A DNA stretch of 64,000 nt from contig NC_077228.1 of assembly GCF_027887165.1 (NCBI RefSeq), positions 210,286,554-210,350,553 of the forward strand. The letters run 5' to 3'. This DNA is from Monodelphis domestica (lineage: Eukaryota; Chordata; Mammalia; Didelphimorphia; Didelphidae). Position 1 is the stretch's first letter. Every line of letters begins with the position of its first letter. The notes under the pieces are model-generated. The model saw nothing but the letters and a program-made list of their open reading frames with translations, was not told where the DNA came from and made no database searches. Position numbers and translations under genes: made by a program. Of the stretch, positions 1-12,721 are shown in pieces.

Positions 1-98
1 TTTAAGAGAAGCAAGCTTAGATGTGTTGGATCAGGTTAAAGATCTCATGACATTATCTTTACTCTCAAATTTAACTCCCTTACACATAAGCCTTTTTT

Positions 99-294
99 TT
101 AAAAACCCTTACCATCCATCTTTGAATTAATACTGTGTATTTGTTCCAAGGCAGAAGCATGGTAAGGGCTATGCAATGGGGTTTAAGTGACTTGTCCAGG
201 GTCACACAGCTAGGAAGTGTCTGTGGTCAAATTTGAACCCAGGACCTTCCAACTCCAGGTCTGGTGCTCATTCCACTGAGCCACTTAGCTGTCG
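99..294 (-). mobile_element. SINE-A (marsupial tRNA-derived CORE-SINE)
   Basis: SINE-A has the box 'gggttcaaatctggcctcag', the core 'gtgaccctgggcaagtcac' and the tail 'gatggaaggtaagggttt' on its sense strand. This copy is reversed and near full length, before the visible PRR29 exons. Confidence 0.85.
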
Positions 295-304
295 CTTAAC
301 CTTT

Positions 305-640
305 TTACTTTTAAAATCATCCTTGACTCCTCGTTCTCACCCCTCATATCCAAATATTTATCTCTATAATACTTCTCAAATCCATTCCTTTCTCTCTACT
401 CACAGAGCCACCATCCACCATCCACCCTCCTAGTTCATCAGTTGTTCATCAGACCTTCATCACTTCTCACCTGTCTTATTCTAGCCACTTCTTTGTAGGG
501 GACTCTGTTTCAAGTTCTCTCCAATCCAATTTCCACACAGTTGCCAAAGTGACTTTCTTAAAGTAACCATCTAATCACGCCACTCCCTTACTCAATCCAG
601 TGAATCCCTATTGTCTCCATTATCAAAAACTGTTTCACCT
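305..640 (+). mobile_element. L2 LINE fragment
   Basis: The pattern 'ttgactcctcgttctcacc ... ccaatttccacacagttgcc' with 'agtgactttcttaaag' is the common L2 layout. It precedes the visible PRR29 exons. Confidence 0.55.
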
Positions 641-1115
641 TTATTTCATCCTTTTTAGTGTAAGGTTATTACATACATAATTATTAACATAATAGCATAA
701 TTTAAATAAGTAAATATATACATATTGGGGATATGTACTACAAACATTTTTGCTGATAGGAGAGAACAATCAAACCACTAGTCCAGATTTTCAGACCATT
801 CCCTGACCATCCCCCCCTGAAAAAGGCAGAGGGAAGGGAAGGAGATAAATAGTGCTAGTCATTTTCTACCTACCAGGACTGTACCTCATTTTCCTCTGTT
901 GTTGGGGGAAGGTTGATTGGTTTAGGATAGAATGTCATTTGAGGATATGATGCGGACAGAATGAGGTCTAATCTAGGGGGACAAAGAAAGGCCTGGCTAA
1001 TGGTTAGAATGTTAGGGCCTTGGAGAAGAACAGAAGAATTGGAAGGGAAAGGCAATGGGGACGGAGACTTTTGCTTGGTAGAAGTATTATTGAAAATCCC
1101 TTCTTCGCTCTTCAG

Positions 1116-1977
<862 letters not shown>

Positions 1978-2266
1978 CACCACCCCCAGTGGACCGGCTT
2001 CTCTATATGGTAGGAGAGTCTCATATTCTACAACTTCCCATCTTGGGCAGCTACAGACAAGGCAACCTGTGAAGCCAAGAGACCCACCTTCCACTTTTCT
2101 TTTTCTCCTAGCTGCACACCTCCTGCATGTCTCCCTGCTCCCTCATGCTCCCTGCAGTCCTTCAACTTCTCAGTCCTAAACTGTATCCCAAAATGACTTA
2201 CTAGATGAGGGCCAGTGCCAAGAGTAATCCTGGTCTAAATCCAGTGTTTCAGGGAGGTAGGACAGA

Positions 2267-2272
2267 AATAAA
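2267..2272 (+). promoter_or_regulatory. PRR29: candidate PRR29 poly(A) signal AATAAA
   Basis: This is an AATAAA hexamer 290 nt past the PRR29 stop on the same strand. No other plus-strand hexamer was seen between the stop and here. Use is inferred. Confidence 0.45.
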
Positions 2273-3144
2273 AAGCCAGGGAATAAACAGTAGGGTTCCC
2301 TTCTCTTCTCCCTCTATTTCTCTATCTGCCAACTATCACAACTCCCATCTGCGCCCACCTTCTCCAACCCTGTTTACCTGGGCAGTAGTAGACCTTCCAC
2401 TTCTCAACCCAGGCACTGAGTCTACCTTCAGAACCTGTACATTTCTCCTTTTCCACTGTCATATTTAGCCGTTGAAGGGATTTTAGAGACCATTTAATCT
2501 AATCCTGTTACTTTTCAGATGAGGAAGCAAGATCCAGAAGAAAGGAAGGACTGATTTGTCCAAAGTTGCACAGATAGTAAATGGATCACTTGAATTCTAA
2601 ACCAAGGTCTTCTGACTATCAAGTCAGTATCTTTTGCTTCTGTCTGACATCGTCTCCAACTTTGAGGGAATAATGTGGAAGGGATTGTGAATGATTTAGC
2701 ATGGTGTATGGGAGGGGAGTGGACACTTGTTGACAAGTAAATACTGACCCTAACCAGATTTCAAGACCAACTTTGGAAAAGAACAGGGTGAGTCACAGGG
2801 GGCCAGGGAAGAGACATCAGAAGACTTAGGAGCAAGGGAGATAGAAATGTTGCAGTTTTGCCCTTTCCTCCACTCCCTTCATCTTAATTCTTATAGCCCT
2901 TCTCAGGAGATCAGAGGTAAGATCAAATCCCAGAAGGAATTGCTCACAGCCAGACCCATCATGGAGAATTTCTGCCTAGACATCTCTCTGAGACTTCATC
3001 AAGGGGTGGGGGTGAGGGAGATTAAGGGCAATGAGATGGGGCTTATCCACAGAGAAAGTTTTACTACTTTACCTGTCACCCCTAGAGGATCCTCATCCTG
3101 ACTCTTTCTGATGTCAGGCTCTTAGGGACTTCCCTCTGCCTGCC

Positions 3145-3343
3145 TTTATTCTATCAGCCCCAAAAATGTCAGAAAGGACAATGTGTCTAGGGCAGAAACT
3201 AGTGGCCCTGAAGGTGGAATTGTGGAGGGGAAAGATCAAGGAGGATGTAATGGAGGAATGGTAAAAAGGTCTGGTTGGGCAGCAAAGGAGAGAAAAGTTA
3301 AATCCAACAAGTTTATAAATACATTCTATTTGTAGATTTTAAT
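3145..3343 (-). promoter_or_regulatory. ICAM2: candidate ICAM2 poly(A) signals
   Basis: Minus-strand ATTAAA (3343-3338) and AATAAA (3150-3145) lie 530-730 nt past the stop. Either could end the ICAM2 mRNA. If so, the 3' UTR contains the hAT element at 3410-3627 and the CT/CA repeat. Confidence 0.35.
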
Positions 3344-3409
3344 CTCTAAAGAAAACAATTAAACCATAAATCAAGATTGGGAATATGGATTTCGACTCAT
3401 ATCCTAAGG

Positions 3410-3627
3410 CCATGTTGGCAAACCTATGGCATGTGTGCCAAAGGGGACTGCTCCCCTTCCCCCTCTCCACCACACCTGAGGACTTTCCTCACATCACCCA
3501 TCCTCTGCCCAGCAGCCCAATGGGAGTGCTTCCTCCCTCCCCTGTCTGGGGCAAGGAGGCACTCACTTGCAGCATGAGGGTTGCAGGTTGGGCACTTGGT
3601 CTCTAAAAGGTTCACCATCACTGTCTG
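3410..3627. mobile_element. hAT-type MITE with exact 8-bp target duplication
   Basis: This is a 218-bp non-coding element with imperfect terminal inverted repeats (TGTTGGCAAACC at left, GGTTCACCATCACTG near right). It is flanked by TCCTAAGG at 3402-3409 and 3628-3635. It resembles the OposCharlie-like hAT elements of opossum and lies in the presumed ICAM2 3' UTR. Confidence 0.75.
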
Positions 3628-3660
3628 TCCTAAGGTCTTTCTGGGAAAGATGGGTCCTTC

Positions 3661-3664
<4 letters not shown>

Positions 3665-3746
<82 letters not shown>

Positions 3747-3769
3747 CACACACACACACACACACACAT
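3665..3769. repeat. (CT)n(CA)n microsatellite
   Basis: About 78 bp of CT is followed, after ATC, by 22 bp of CA. It lies in the presumed ICAM2 3' UTR next to a hAT MITE. Confidence 0.95.
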
Positions 3770-3874
3770 TTACATCCTTTTGCTTCTCACCACTCACTAA
3801 GCTATATAGAAGTTATAGATGACCCGTGACAGCAAGGTATCCCTCATCCCTCTGGTCCTTGTAGTCACTCTGGG

Positions 3875-4050
3875 TCATACACATCTGTTTCTGTGGATCC
3901 TCCAGGCAGCAAGTACCCCATATCCCCCAGTTCGCTGTTTACGCCAGTGTTGCCCATAAACAAAACACAGGCAGACTGTGACCACAAATATCAGCAGCAG
4001 CAGAGTTGTGATGATGATAGTGATGAGCATCTGGTTGTTCTGGGAGGGTT
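3875..4050 (-). CDS. ICAM2: ICAM2 exon 4: transmembrane helix, cytoplasmic tail, stop
   Basis: The acceptor is TTCCAG at 4053-4051. The reading continues as EPSQNNQ, then a 20-plus residue hydrophobic run rich in Ile, Thr, Leu and Val. The tail is YGQHWRKQRTGGYGVLAAWR followed by seven residues and TGA at 3877-3875. The last seven residues differ from the human LPQAFRP ending. Confidence 0.93.
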
Positions 4051-7000
4051 CTGGAAAGGGGAAAAAAGGCAGTGTGAGAGCGCCATCCCCTTCCAGCTCA
4101 TCCTGAGCTGAGCAAAATCATGGCTCCCAAAAGGTACTGATTTCCTAGGACCCCAAAAGCTGTCTCACCAAGGTCCCCTCCTATGGGACCTCAACTTTTA
4201 CACAATTAGTAAAGGTTTAGCACTTTGTTCTGGGTACCAGCAAGCTATGAAGAGATATGAAGATAATAAAGAGTCTCTGCTGGTGGAGCTTGTAGTCTGA
4301 TAATCATGCTAGCCTTGGGAGTCATGCTAATAGTGAGGCTTGCCAGACTCTTCCCCACAGAAGCCTGTAGTTTGGATGTTGATGCTAGCTTAGGCTGCAT
4401 TCCCTTCTCCTAGGGAGAGTGCAGCTTGGCAATTCTTGACTTCCCCAAAACAAGTGGAACAGACCTCTGACTGGGGACCTAAGGCTCTCATCTCTAGCTG
4501 CTCTCAGTTCTTAATCTCCAACCTTCTAGAACAAAGTGGATAAAAAGCCAGAGATCACAGGATTTGTGTAAGGGGAAGGGAAGCAAGAGGAAAAAAAACC
4601 CTGTGAGCAGACTTGAGAGTCATCTGGGATTAGCTACCAACACATCAAAAAGCAGCCTCCTGGCTTAGAGATGAGAGGAACTGGGTTCAAATCTGAACTC
4701 AAGCCACTTCCTAGCTGTGACCCTGGGCAAGTTACTTGACCCCAATTGCCTAGCCTTGACCACTCTTGTGTCCTGGAATTGATACTTAGTATTGACTCTT
4801 AAGACAGGAGGTAAGGGTTAAAAGAAGAAGAAGCCTCCTGGCAAAAGCTGAGAGCAGAATTTAGAGTGCTTCTTCTAAGGCTCCATAGGAGGGAGTAGGG
4901 AAACGAACTCAGAACCAGTTTCCATCTGGGACCCTTCCTGACGCACCAAATATCTCCAGCATCTTGAGGGCTGAACTGGCATTGAAGAAGTGCTCGCTAT
5001 GTGGTCTGAGATCCAGCTCTGCATAGCAAGAGAAGTTACTCTTGTCATCTTCCTTTCGAGCAGTGACGTTGAAAACAAGCCAGGCATCTTGCAGAACCTT
5101 AGACACAGTCTTAAAGGTCTGGCGGTGTAGCATCTCGGTGCCTTGGAGCAAAGTGAGTGTGAGGTTTTCCAGTGGGCCTACGTTAGGCACATGGCATGTC
5201 AGGGTGAAATTCTTACCCACAATCACCCAAGCAGGCTGCAGGTTGAATATCACCTGCTCTGGTGGCCCTTAGGGGACAAAAAAAGTAAAAGCTTCGTGAG
5301 TAGAAGACCAACCTCCCTCCAAGGGTACAAAGGATACTAGAGGGAGCTCCCATCAGCACTGTTACAGACTCCTAACCAGCCTGCCTTAAGTAGGTATTTC
5401 TCCCTGGAACAGGGCTACTTCTGTTTTCTCTGCTTCAGTGGTGTGCTAGGGACTTGGCTTCACTTGTATGAGATGGGGTGGACTATTGGTTCACTCTCTG
5501 GTATAATCAAGGAGGAAACTTCAGGGTGCAGAGTTTATTGCTTAGTTTCACTGTCTTGGAGGTGGATTGAGCCTTGAAGTCTCAAATGGATTGCCTCAGT
5601 TCGTCCAAATATATTTAGAAATTTTACAACAAACCAAAACAATATAGTTTAAGTTCTCTATTCCACCATCTTCCTTACCCCAACCCCAGCAACTAAACTG
5701 CCCACATGTAATGTTTACGTGTGTACAATTTGTATTTGTCATCTTGCATGGGTTGGGGAGGGCTACTCCAAGAGACGTGGAGGGGGAAGCCAATGGAGGT
5801 GTCCTGAAATTGGGGAAGGGGTTCAATTTTGTCCACTCACGGTATACGGTGATATTGGCAGACTTCTTCTTTTGAGTGCCAGAGCAGGTGAAGTAACAAA
5901 TGATGTGGGAATCCTGGGCGATATCTGCTAAGTAAAACGCCTTCCAGTGAGTCTCTTCTTTCCACACAGCCTTGTTTATGTTACGGGTCTCAATGCCTCC
6001 TTTTTCAGGGTGTGTGCAATTGGTGCTACAGTTGATCCACAGGGCATGGCCAGCCTCAACGGTGGGCCACTCCGGCCACACTGTCACATCAAATAGCTCT
6101 TCTCCTGCTACTGAAAGAAGCAACAGCAAATACCGAGTTTCAGCGTTATGCCTGCATGTGCACTTGTGTCACTGTATGAAGCTGGATATATATATATATT
6201 TTTTTTTAACCTTTACCTTCCCTCTTAGAATCAATACTATGTATTGGCTTCAAGGCAGAATAGTGGTCAGGGTTAGGCAATGGGGGTTAAGCGACTCACC
6301 CAGAATCACAGAGCTAGGAAGTGTCTGAGGCCAAATTTGAATCCAGGACCTCCCATCTCTAGGCCTGGCTCTCCATCCACTGAACCACCCAGCTGTCCCC
6401 TGGTTATAGTATTGGATAGATTATGGAGACATAGTCTAGTTTTTCTAGATTTAGGTCAGTACAATTTATTAATAAAGACAGCTAACAAGGATAAACTATG
6501 GGAGTGGAAACACCGAGAAAAAGCAACTGCCTGAATACAGAGGTTGAGGGGACATGACAGAGGATAGACTCTAAATGAACACTCTAATGCAAATACTATC
6601 AACAAAGCAATGGGTTCAAATCAAGAAAACATCTAATGCCCAGTGGACTTACGCATCGGCTATGGGGGGTGGGGGGGAGGAAAAGAAAATGATCTATGTC
6701 TTTAACGAATAATGCTTGGAAATGATCAAATAAAATATATTAAAAAAAAATAAAGACAGCTAACCTTTAAAGCTCAAAGATTTGCAAAGTACTTTATAAT
6801 TCTCTGCTCCATGAGGTAGGCATTATAAATATTAATACCACTTTACAGATAGATAACTTGATATTAGAAGGGTTAAGTGATGCACATGATTTCACACCTA
6901 GTTGAACCCAAACCCCTCTCTAAGCCCAGCATTTGCCCCACTGCATCACACACTGGTCTCTGATCAATATCCTTCACACCCAAATCTTTTTTACTTCCAT

Positions 7001-10000
7001 CATTCAGTCTCTCATTACCTTTCTTCTTGATCAGTCAACCATTCTGGCTCCAGATGAGGGTGCTGAGGCACAGAAACATGATGTCAACCCAAAGTCACCC
7101 AAGGAATAATAAAACTAGGATTCAAACCCAAATCCTCATGACTCCAAAGTCCCACTTCCTTTAAATTATACTCCCATATTTCTTTTTAAAAATTATTTTT
7201 CTCAAGTACACATAAAATCAATTTTTAACATTCATTTAAAATTGCTTAATTCCAGAGGGCAGCTGGATGGCTCAGTGGATTGAGAGCCAGGCCTAGAGAC
7301 AGGAGGTCCTAGGTTCAAATCTGGCCTCAGACACTTCCCAGCTGTGTGACCCTGGGCAAGACACTTGACCCCCATTGCCTAGCCCTTACCACTCTTCTGC
7401 CTTGGAGCCAATACCCAGTATAGACTTCAAGACAGAAAGTAAGGGTTAAAAAAAATTGTTTAATTCCAAATTCCTTCCTCCATATTTTCTTAGCTTCTAA
7501 ACTGGTCTCTCTAACCTTCCTTTCTAATTTATCCATTTTTCTGCCAGATTAATTTTAGAACACAACTTGAGTCATGTTGTCCCCAACTGAATAAAGTTTG
7601 AACTCTCTAGCTTGGCATTTAAGGCTTTTTACAATATGGTTTCAATCTACCTTTACTGTTTTATTTTTCCAGTTACTCCCTTGAATGCTGTAGCTAAACT
7701 AGACTATTCTCTGTCCCATTGCCAGCCTGGCAACTACTCCTGTGCTCTCAAGCACAATCTTCTTGGCATCTCTACCAAAATCCTCCCCTTTCTTCAAGAT
7801 CCAGCTCTGGAGCCTTTTCCTTCATGATGCCTTCCCTGACCTTCCTGAAAACTATAATCACTCAGAGGATACATCTCCAGAGGCATGAATTGTACTGGCA
7901 CCCACTCAGTGCTAACCAAAACCTCCTTTCCCCTAAGAGCACCATCAGGTGGATGATAACAAGTTTTGGTGCCTTTAGAAGTTCTAGTGAGCAGCGACTC
8001 CCTCTGTGGGAGCGGAATGAAAACTTACACGCATCTTCATACCTCAGAAGCACCTCTTAGTTACCCAAACCCTTTGTGGGAAGTTATCTGAACCATCTAA
8101 GGGTCGGGTGGGTTGGAAATCAGTCAATTAAATGAGGCCTGAACCATCTCCTTAAGTGGTATAGAACTTTCCAGGTGGGTACTAAGGAGAAAATGAGGTT
8201 CTATGAATCTTACCCACAAAACAAGAATTACAAATTGGATTGGAAAGCAAAATTCAAAATATGTTGATAAGAAACATACTTAAAACAGTCCACATGGTTA
8301 AAATGATGGACTGTGGTGGAATTTATCATGCTTCAGGTGAACTGAAAAAAAATGGAGTAGCACTCATGATCTCAGACAAGGCCACAGTAAAAATAGACAG
8401 CTAAAAGGGTTAGAGAATTTGCATTATTCTTAAAGGCAACACAGACAATGAGATATTTAAAAAAACAACACCCCAAACCCATATAAATCATCAGCATTTC
8501 TATATATTTCCAACAAAGCCCAGCAACAAGAGTTAGAAAGAAATTCCATTTAAAATCACTCTAGACAAAAAAAAAATCGCTGGTCAATATAAAATACTTG
8601 GGAATCTATTTGCCAAGATTCACGCAGGAATTATATGAATACAATTACAAAACACTTATCAAGTAAATAAAGTTATATCTTAACCATTGGAAAAACATTA
8701 ATTGCTCATGGGTAGACTGAGCTAATGTAAGGGAAATGACAGTCCAGCCTAATTAACTCATTCAGTGCCATACCAATCAAACTACCAAAAAACGATTTTA
8801 TAGAACTTGAAAAGATAATAGCAAAGTACATTGGGAAGAGCAAAAGATCAAGAATATCAAGGGAACTAATGAAAACATGTGAAGGAAGGTGACCTTGCAG
8901 TACCAGATCTCAAACTGTACTATCAAGCAGTGGTCATCAAAACAATATGGTACTGGCTAAGGCATAGAAGGGTGGATCAATGGAATAGACTAGGGGTAAA
9001 TGGCCTCAGCAGGCTAGTGGTTGATAAACCCAAAGATCCTGGCTTTTGGGACCAGAACTCACTATTTGACAAAAACTGCTGGGAAAATTGGAAAACAGTA
9101 TGGGGAAAATTATGTGTAGATCAATATCACACTCCCTATACCAAGATAAGGTCAAAATGGACATATGATTTAGACATAAAGGATGCTATAAGTAAATTGG
9201 AGGAACATAGAATAGTTTACCTGTCAGATCTATAGAGAAGGGAAGAATTTATGACCAAACAAGAGATAGAGAAGATATAAAATGAATAATTTTGATTATA
9301 TTAAATTAAAAAGAGGTTGTACAAATTAACATATTATGAAAGAGACTACAATAATAAAAAGATCATATACTATGACTGGCTTGAATTTATACTAGGAATA
9401 GAAGATTGGTTTAGTATTAGAGAAACCTGTTGTCAACCAAATAACCCACCATTCAAATACAGAGCAGATTTATTAAAAGGGAAAGAATCTAGGCATGCAT
9501 GTTGGAGACATGCACATTTCAAATGCAAAAGAGTCCATGACCCAAGTGGGGGACAAGGATAATTTAAGCTTGTAAGTCACTCACGAAGAACAGAAAAGGA
9601 GCATTCTCTTCTGGGAATAAATGAAACACAGAAGTGGGGTGTTTCAGGATGTTACTGATTTAAACTGGCTTAGTCTGCTTCAGGGAAGGTCTAAAATGCC
9701 CAGCTCAGTAAGGTCAGTCAACGAACACTGTGAAGGCATCTAGGAGTGAGCACAACTTTCTGGCTAACTGCAGGTTCCCAATTGGCTCAAAAGGAAAAGC
9801 ATACCTACTCTATGTCCAGGATGTCTCTGATGGTAAGGTAACTCATGGAAAATAGACAAGGTCAGGAGCATTTTCACACTATAAATAATTGACTATATTG
9901 ATAACTTTCCATTGAGAACACTTATTTCCAAAAAAAAAAACCCAACAAAGCTATCTCCTTCCCTGTTCCTCTAATTTGTGTCATCTTTAGGTCATGAACG

Positions 10001-12721
10001 CATTTAGAATTGATCATATTTAGAATAGAATTGTATGCTTTGAGATGCTAGTCTAAACCTAATTTCTTCCAGATTTGAACCTAGGACATCCCATCTCTAG
10101 GCCTGGCTCTCCATCTCAAACCACTGGGTCACCTAGCTGCCCCCCTAGGATTATTTTTTTACCTCTTGTTTTTCACACAAGCCATCGTCTGACCTAGAAC
10201 CTTTGTCACAAAGTCCTTATCCATTTCAGTTAATATTAATGAACATTCTCAGGATAGTGGAAGACATTGCTTGTCTTCAGGAAGTAGACCTCCTCCCATG
10301 TTTCTTTTTTTCCAAACCCTTAACTTCTGTCTTTGAATCAATACTGTGTATTGGTTCCAAGGCAGAAGAGTGGTAAGGGCTAGGCAATGGGGGTTAAGTG
10401 ACTTGCCCAGGGTCACACAGCTGGGAAGTGTCTGAGGCCAGATTTGAACCTAGGACCTCCTGTCTCCAGACCTGACTCTCAATCCACTGAGCCACCTAGC
10501 TGTCTCCTCCCATGTTTCTACCTGCCAAATGTGGCAATATGAAGTAGAATTTAGATAGCCCCCTACGGGAGGAAGATGAGAAAAGCATATTGAGTGTTTC
10601 CTAGGAAGGAGTCCTTCCTGATTAGTCTCCAGCATAGAATTAGAGAAAAGGACACTAAAAAGATCAATAATCCCCTACCATTCAATGGGGTCCTAGGCCT
10701 GCCCCCTAACCCTATTTTTAAAGATCAAAAACTCATTCATCTTGGGGTAGGTAGGTAGTAGAATGGATAGAATGCTAAGCCTGGGGTCAGGAAGACTTGG
10801 GTTCAAATTTGGCCTTAGATACTTCCCAGCTATGTGATCTTGGGCAAGTCACCTAACCCTAATTGCCTAGTCCTTGCTGTTCTCTTTTAGAATTGATACT
10901 TGGACAGAAAGTAAGGGATTAAAAAACAAAACAAAACTCCTTCACCTCTAATTCTAATTGCCTACTATGCAAAAAAAAAAGTTTATCTTAATTTTTCTCA
11001 TGTCAACAATTCATTTTTCAAAGCTGTCAACAAGAACCAAAGAATATTTGATTTTGTTATATTTTTACTTTTCTTATCAAACTCCTTAAGTATGCGATTC
11101 CACTAAACCTAGAGCATAAGAGAAGCTTTCTCCTTTATACTACTGCGATGGGCTCCCACCTACCCAATCAGTATTCTGGCCACAGAATACTAACGTCCTA
11201 TTTCTGACTATCCAATCACCCCAGACTTCCTTTCTGCCACACATCCTTCTCCCTCACCAACAACTTCACCACAAAGCCACTGCAAAATAATCCTTGTTGA
11301 CTATGTCAGATATTCTGGACTGGGTCTAACTTGGGTCAGTCCAATTAATTCAGACAGACTTATAATGCAATGAGGTACTCAGGGACAAAAAATACAACAA
11401 AAACACTTTAATTGATGACAAAGGATAAAAAGGTTCTAATTCCTAAGGTGCAAAAAGATGCCAAATAAAATAATAAAGTAATAAAAAATAAAATAATAAA
11501 AAAATTTCAATAATAAATAAATAAATAGTCCCCCTTGTGTCACATTCACCCCTCTGAGTCATTTAGGGAAAGAAGGCATTTCCACTGGACAACAGGAACT
11601 CTGGTAAAACTTCCAACCCACCTCTCCATTCGCTTTGCTTCAAATGAAAAGGAATCCAAAAGGTCCCCAGAAAGGTCCAGCAGAAAGGTCCTATCTAGAA
11701 CAGGTGCTGCTGAGAGGGTGACTCTGAGGTTATGAACCTTCGTGACTAGGGAAACTACGGACTTTGTGGCTAGCTTGATCCTGGCCTAGGCTTTACGCAT
11801 GTCCTCTTAATCCCTCTCAGAGCCAGGATTTCCTCACAGCTGCTGAGATTCTCAAACCTATTAGCAAGATGGCAGTTATTTTTCTTTACCAGGAATTCCT
11901 TACCCATTCCTGGCTATCCTTCCTACCTTCTCTTCCCAAGAGGAAAAAGTTTTACTATTATTTAGACCTCAGTACAAGGAAGGAAATAAATTTTTTATTT
12001 TGGGAGAGTCATCCAGGTCAGAGAAAGTCATGAGATATGAACTGCTTTATGGTAGAAACCTGGCAGATTTGGGGTTTCTGGGAAAGAGATCCCGGACTTG
12101 ACCCAGGACCATTTCTGAAGTGTAGGCATGGAGCTAGGGCTCGTTAAGGCATTTCCTGGGGCTTGCCCAGATTCCCCAGCCTCATGTCCTCTACTCATGC
12201 AGCCTCCTCTGTTTGGACCACATTTACTACAACTGCAAATGGAAGGAAGAAGGGAATATTTATTAAGTGCCTACTATAGGTCAGGAATTGTGCCAAGAAA
12301 TTTGTAAAGATCTCATCCTTTCTCACCCAGAATTTGGAGCATTGAAAGCTCACCCCCACCCAAAGAAAAGACCAAGAACCCCTCAATGACTCAAGGAACT
12401 GAATTGGGAACAAGCACACTCTTGCCCCAGGAATCTCTTTCCAGCCTTCTCAAATTCAGTCCCATTAAGATGGACAGCTAGCTGTCACTTTGGAGTCCAT
12501 CTTTGCCAAGGACATTAAAAGGGGGGCCAGAATGTCCCCCAACACATAGAAAAACTAAGCAAAGTGTTACTAGCCAAGCCTTCCTATTCCCTCCCTTTGA
12601 CAGCATCTTTCTCTTTTCCAGTACTACCAGCTACAGGCAAATGGAAGATTTTCTCACCTGTAGAGCTGAGCAGGGTCAAGAAAGCCAACAGGTCCCAAGC
12701 ACTGAAAAGCCACATTTCCAT
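3875..12721 (-). CDS. ICAM2: ICAM2, intercellular adhesion molecule 2 (complete, four coding exons)
   Basis: Exons 12721-12658, 6110-5841, 5267-4947 and 4050-3875 join to 831 nt, or 276 aa (human 275). Residues 1-22 form a hydrophobic signal peptide. Residues about 24-112 are Ig domain 1 with the ICAM double-cysteine pattern (NCSTNC and ICYFTC). Residues 113-218 are Ig domain 2. Residues about 226-250 are the membrane helix, followed by a 26-residue tail. The integrin-contact glutamate of ICAMs lies in KGGIETR (Glu62), so LFA-1 binding is expected. At least eight N-glycosylation sequons are visible. In the family, ICAM-2 is a surface ligand for beta-2 integrins on endothelium and leukocytes. 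The tail keeps RxxxYxVxxA but has Gly for the Thr of the ERM-binding motif. The first ATG was chosen; a second ATG lies two codons on. Confidence 0.93.
4661..4822 (+). mobile_element. SINE-A
   Basis: The copy lacks its 5' end; it lies in ICAM2 intron 3. Confidence 0.8.
4947..5267 (-). CDS. ICAM2: ICAM2 exon 3: Ig domain 2
   Basis: The acceptor is CCTAAG and the donor is TTTG|GTGCGT. The exon is 321 nt with phase 1 at both ends. It encodes PPEQVIFNLQPAW and FTLTCHVPNV, then NFSC and KMLEIF. Disulfide cysteines sit in LTCHV and FSCYA. Confidence 0.95.
5841..6110 (-). CDS. ICAM2: ICAM2 exon 2: Ig domain 1
   Basis: The acceptor is CTTTCAG just right of 6110 and the donor is TACC|GTGAGT. The exon is 270 nt with phase 1 at both ends, the usual phase for Ig-domain exons. 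It contains FDVTVWP, the CxxxC pairs and the GIET integrin motif. Confidence 0.95.
6199..6400 (-). mobile_element. SINE-A
   Basis: A full-length copy with a T-run at the tail, 90 bp upstream of ICAM2 exon 2 in transcript terms. Confidence 0.85.
6540..6755 (+). mobile_element. LINE 3'-end-type repeat with A tail
   Basis: The sequence 'aatgcccagtggacttacgc' and 'ggctatggggggtgggg' ends 'aataaaatatattaaaaaa'. It is related to 18971-19190, 37395-37515 and 58195-58245. Confidence 0.5.
7256..7460 (+). mobile_element. SINE-A
   Basis: A full-length copy beginning GGGCAGCTGGATGGCTCAG, in ICAM2 intron 1. Confidence 0.88.
7465..7860 (+). mobile_element. L2 LINE 3' fragment
   Basis: It contains 'gcttggcatttaaggcttt', 'caatctacctttactg' and 'gatgccttccctgacc', all typical of L2 3' ends. 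Confidence 0.6.
8220..9440 (+). mobile_element. L1 LINE fragment, decayed ORF2
   Basis: The open segment 8879-9235 encodes GDLAVPDLKLYYQAVVIKTI, then WYWLRHRRVDQWNR and SLFDKNCWENWKTVWGKLCV. This is the C-terminal part of L1 ORF2 protein. Upstream, 8580-8880 reads as the preceding ORF2 region with stops. The block 8300-8480 matches the endonuclease region, so the middle is deleted. It lies in ICAM2 intron 1 and is not functional. Confidence 0.85.
10070..10145 (-). mobile_element. SINE-A, 5' third only
   Basis: Only the head region is present, from 'ttgaacctaggacatccc' to 'acctagctgcccc'. Confidence 0.7.
10305..10508 (-). mobile_element. SINE-A
   Basis: A full-length reversed copy in ICAM2 intron 1. 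Confidence 0.85.
10744..10930 (+). mobile_element. SINE-A, diverged
   Basis: The head uses 'tggggtcaggaagacttggg', between SINE-A and SINE-B types; the tail is the SINE-A type. Confidence 0.75.
12658..12721 (-). CDS. ICAM2: ICAM2 exon 1: start codon and signal peptide
   Basis: ATG lies at 12721-12719 on the minus strand. Twenty-one codons follow (MEMWLFSAW, then a Leu-rich core ending LLSST). The exon ends one base into codon 22 at donor ACAG|GTGAGA. The phase-1 G joins TA of the next exon to give Val. Intron 1 is 6.5 kb, so this exon is found only through its hydrophobic peptide and matching phase. Confidence 0.85.

Larger units (their letters stand above)
4051..5840 (-). other. ICAM2 introns 2 and 3, otherwise unremarkable
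   Basis: Apart from the SINE-A at 4661-4822 and exon 3, nothing was recognised in intron 3 (4051-4946) or intron 2 (5268-5840). Confidence 0.6.
9441..12657. other. ICAM2 intron 1, right part
   Basis: Besides SINE-A copies at 10070, 10305 and 10744, an AT-rich AATAAA-repeat patch lies at 11462-11527. The remainder, including 9560-10070 and 10930-12657, has no recognised feature and may include old LTR sequence. Confidence 0.5.

Noticed and set aside
5596-6129. 177-aa open frame containing the first Ig domain as a single-exon gene
   Set aside because: The frame runs through the donor at 5840 into intron; the ICAM-like homology ends exactly at the splice site.
8879-9235. 118-aa ORF with clear protein-family similarity
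   Set aside because: It is a piece of L1 ORF2 surrounded by stops; reported as a mobile element and not as a gene.
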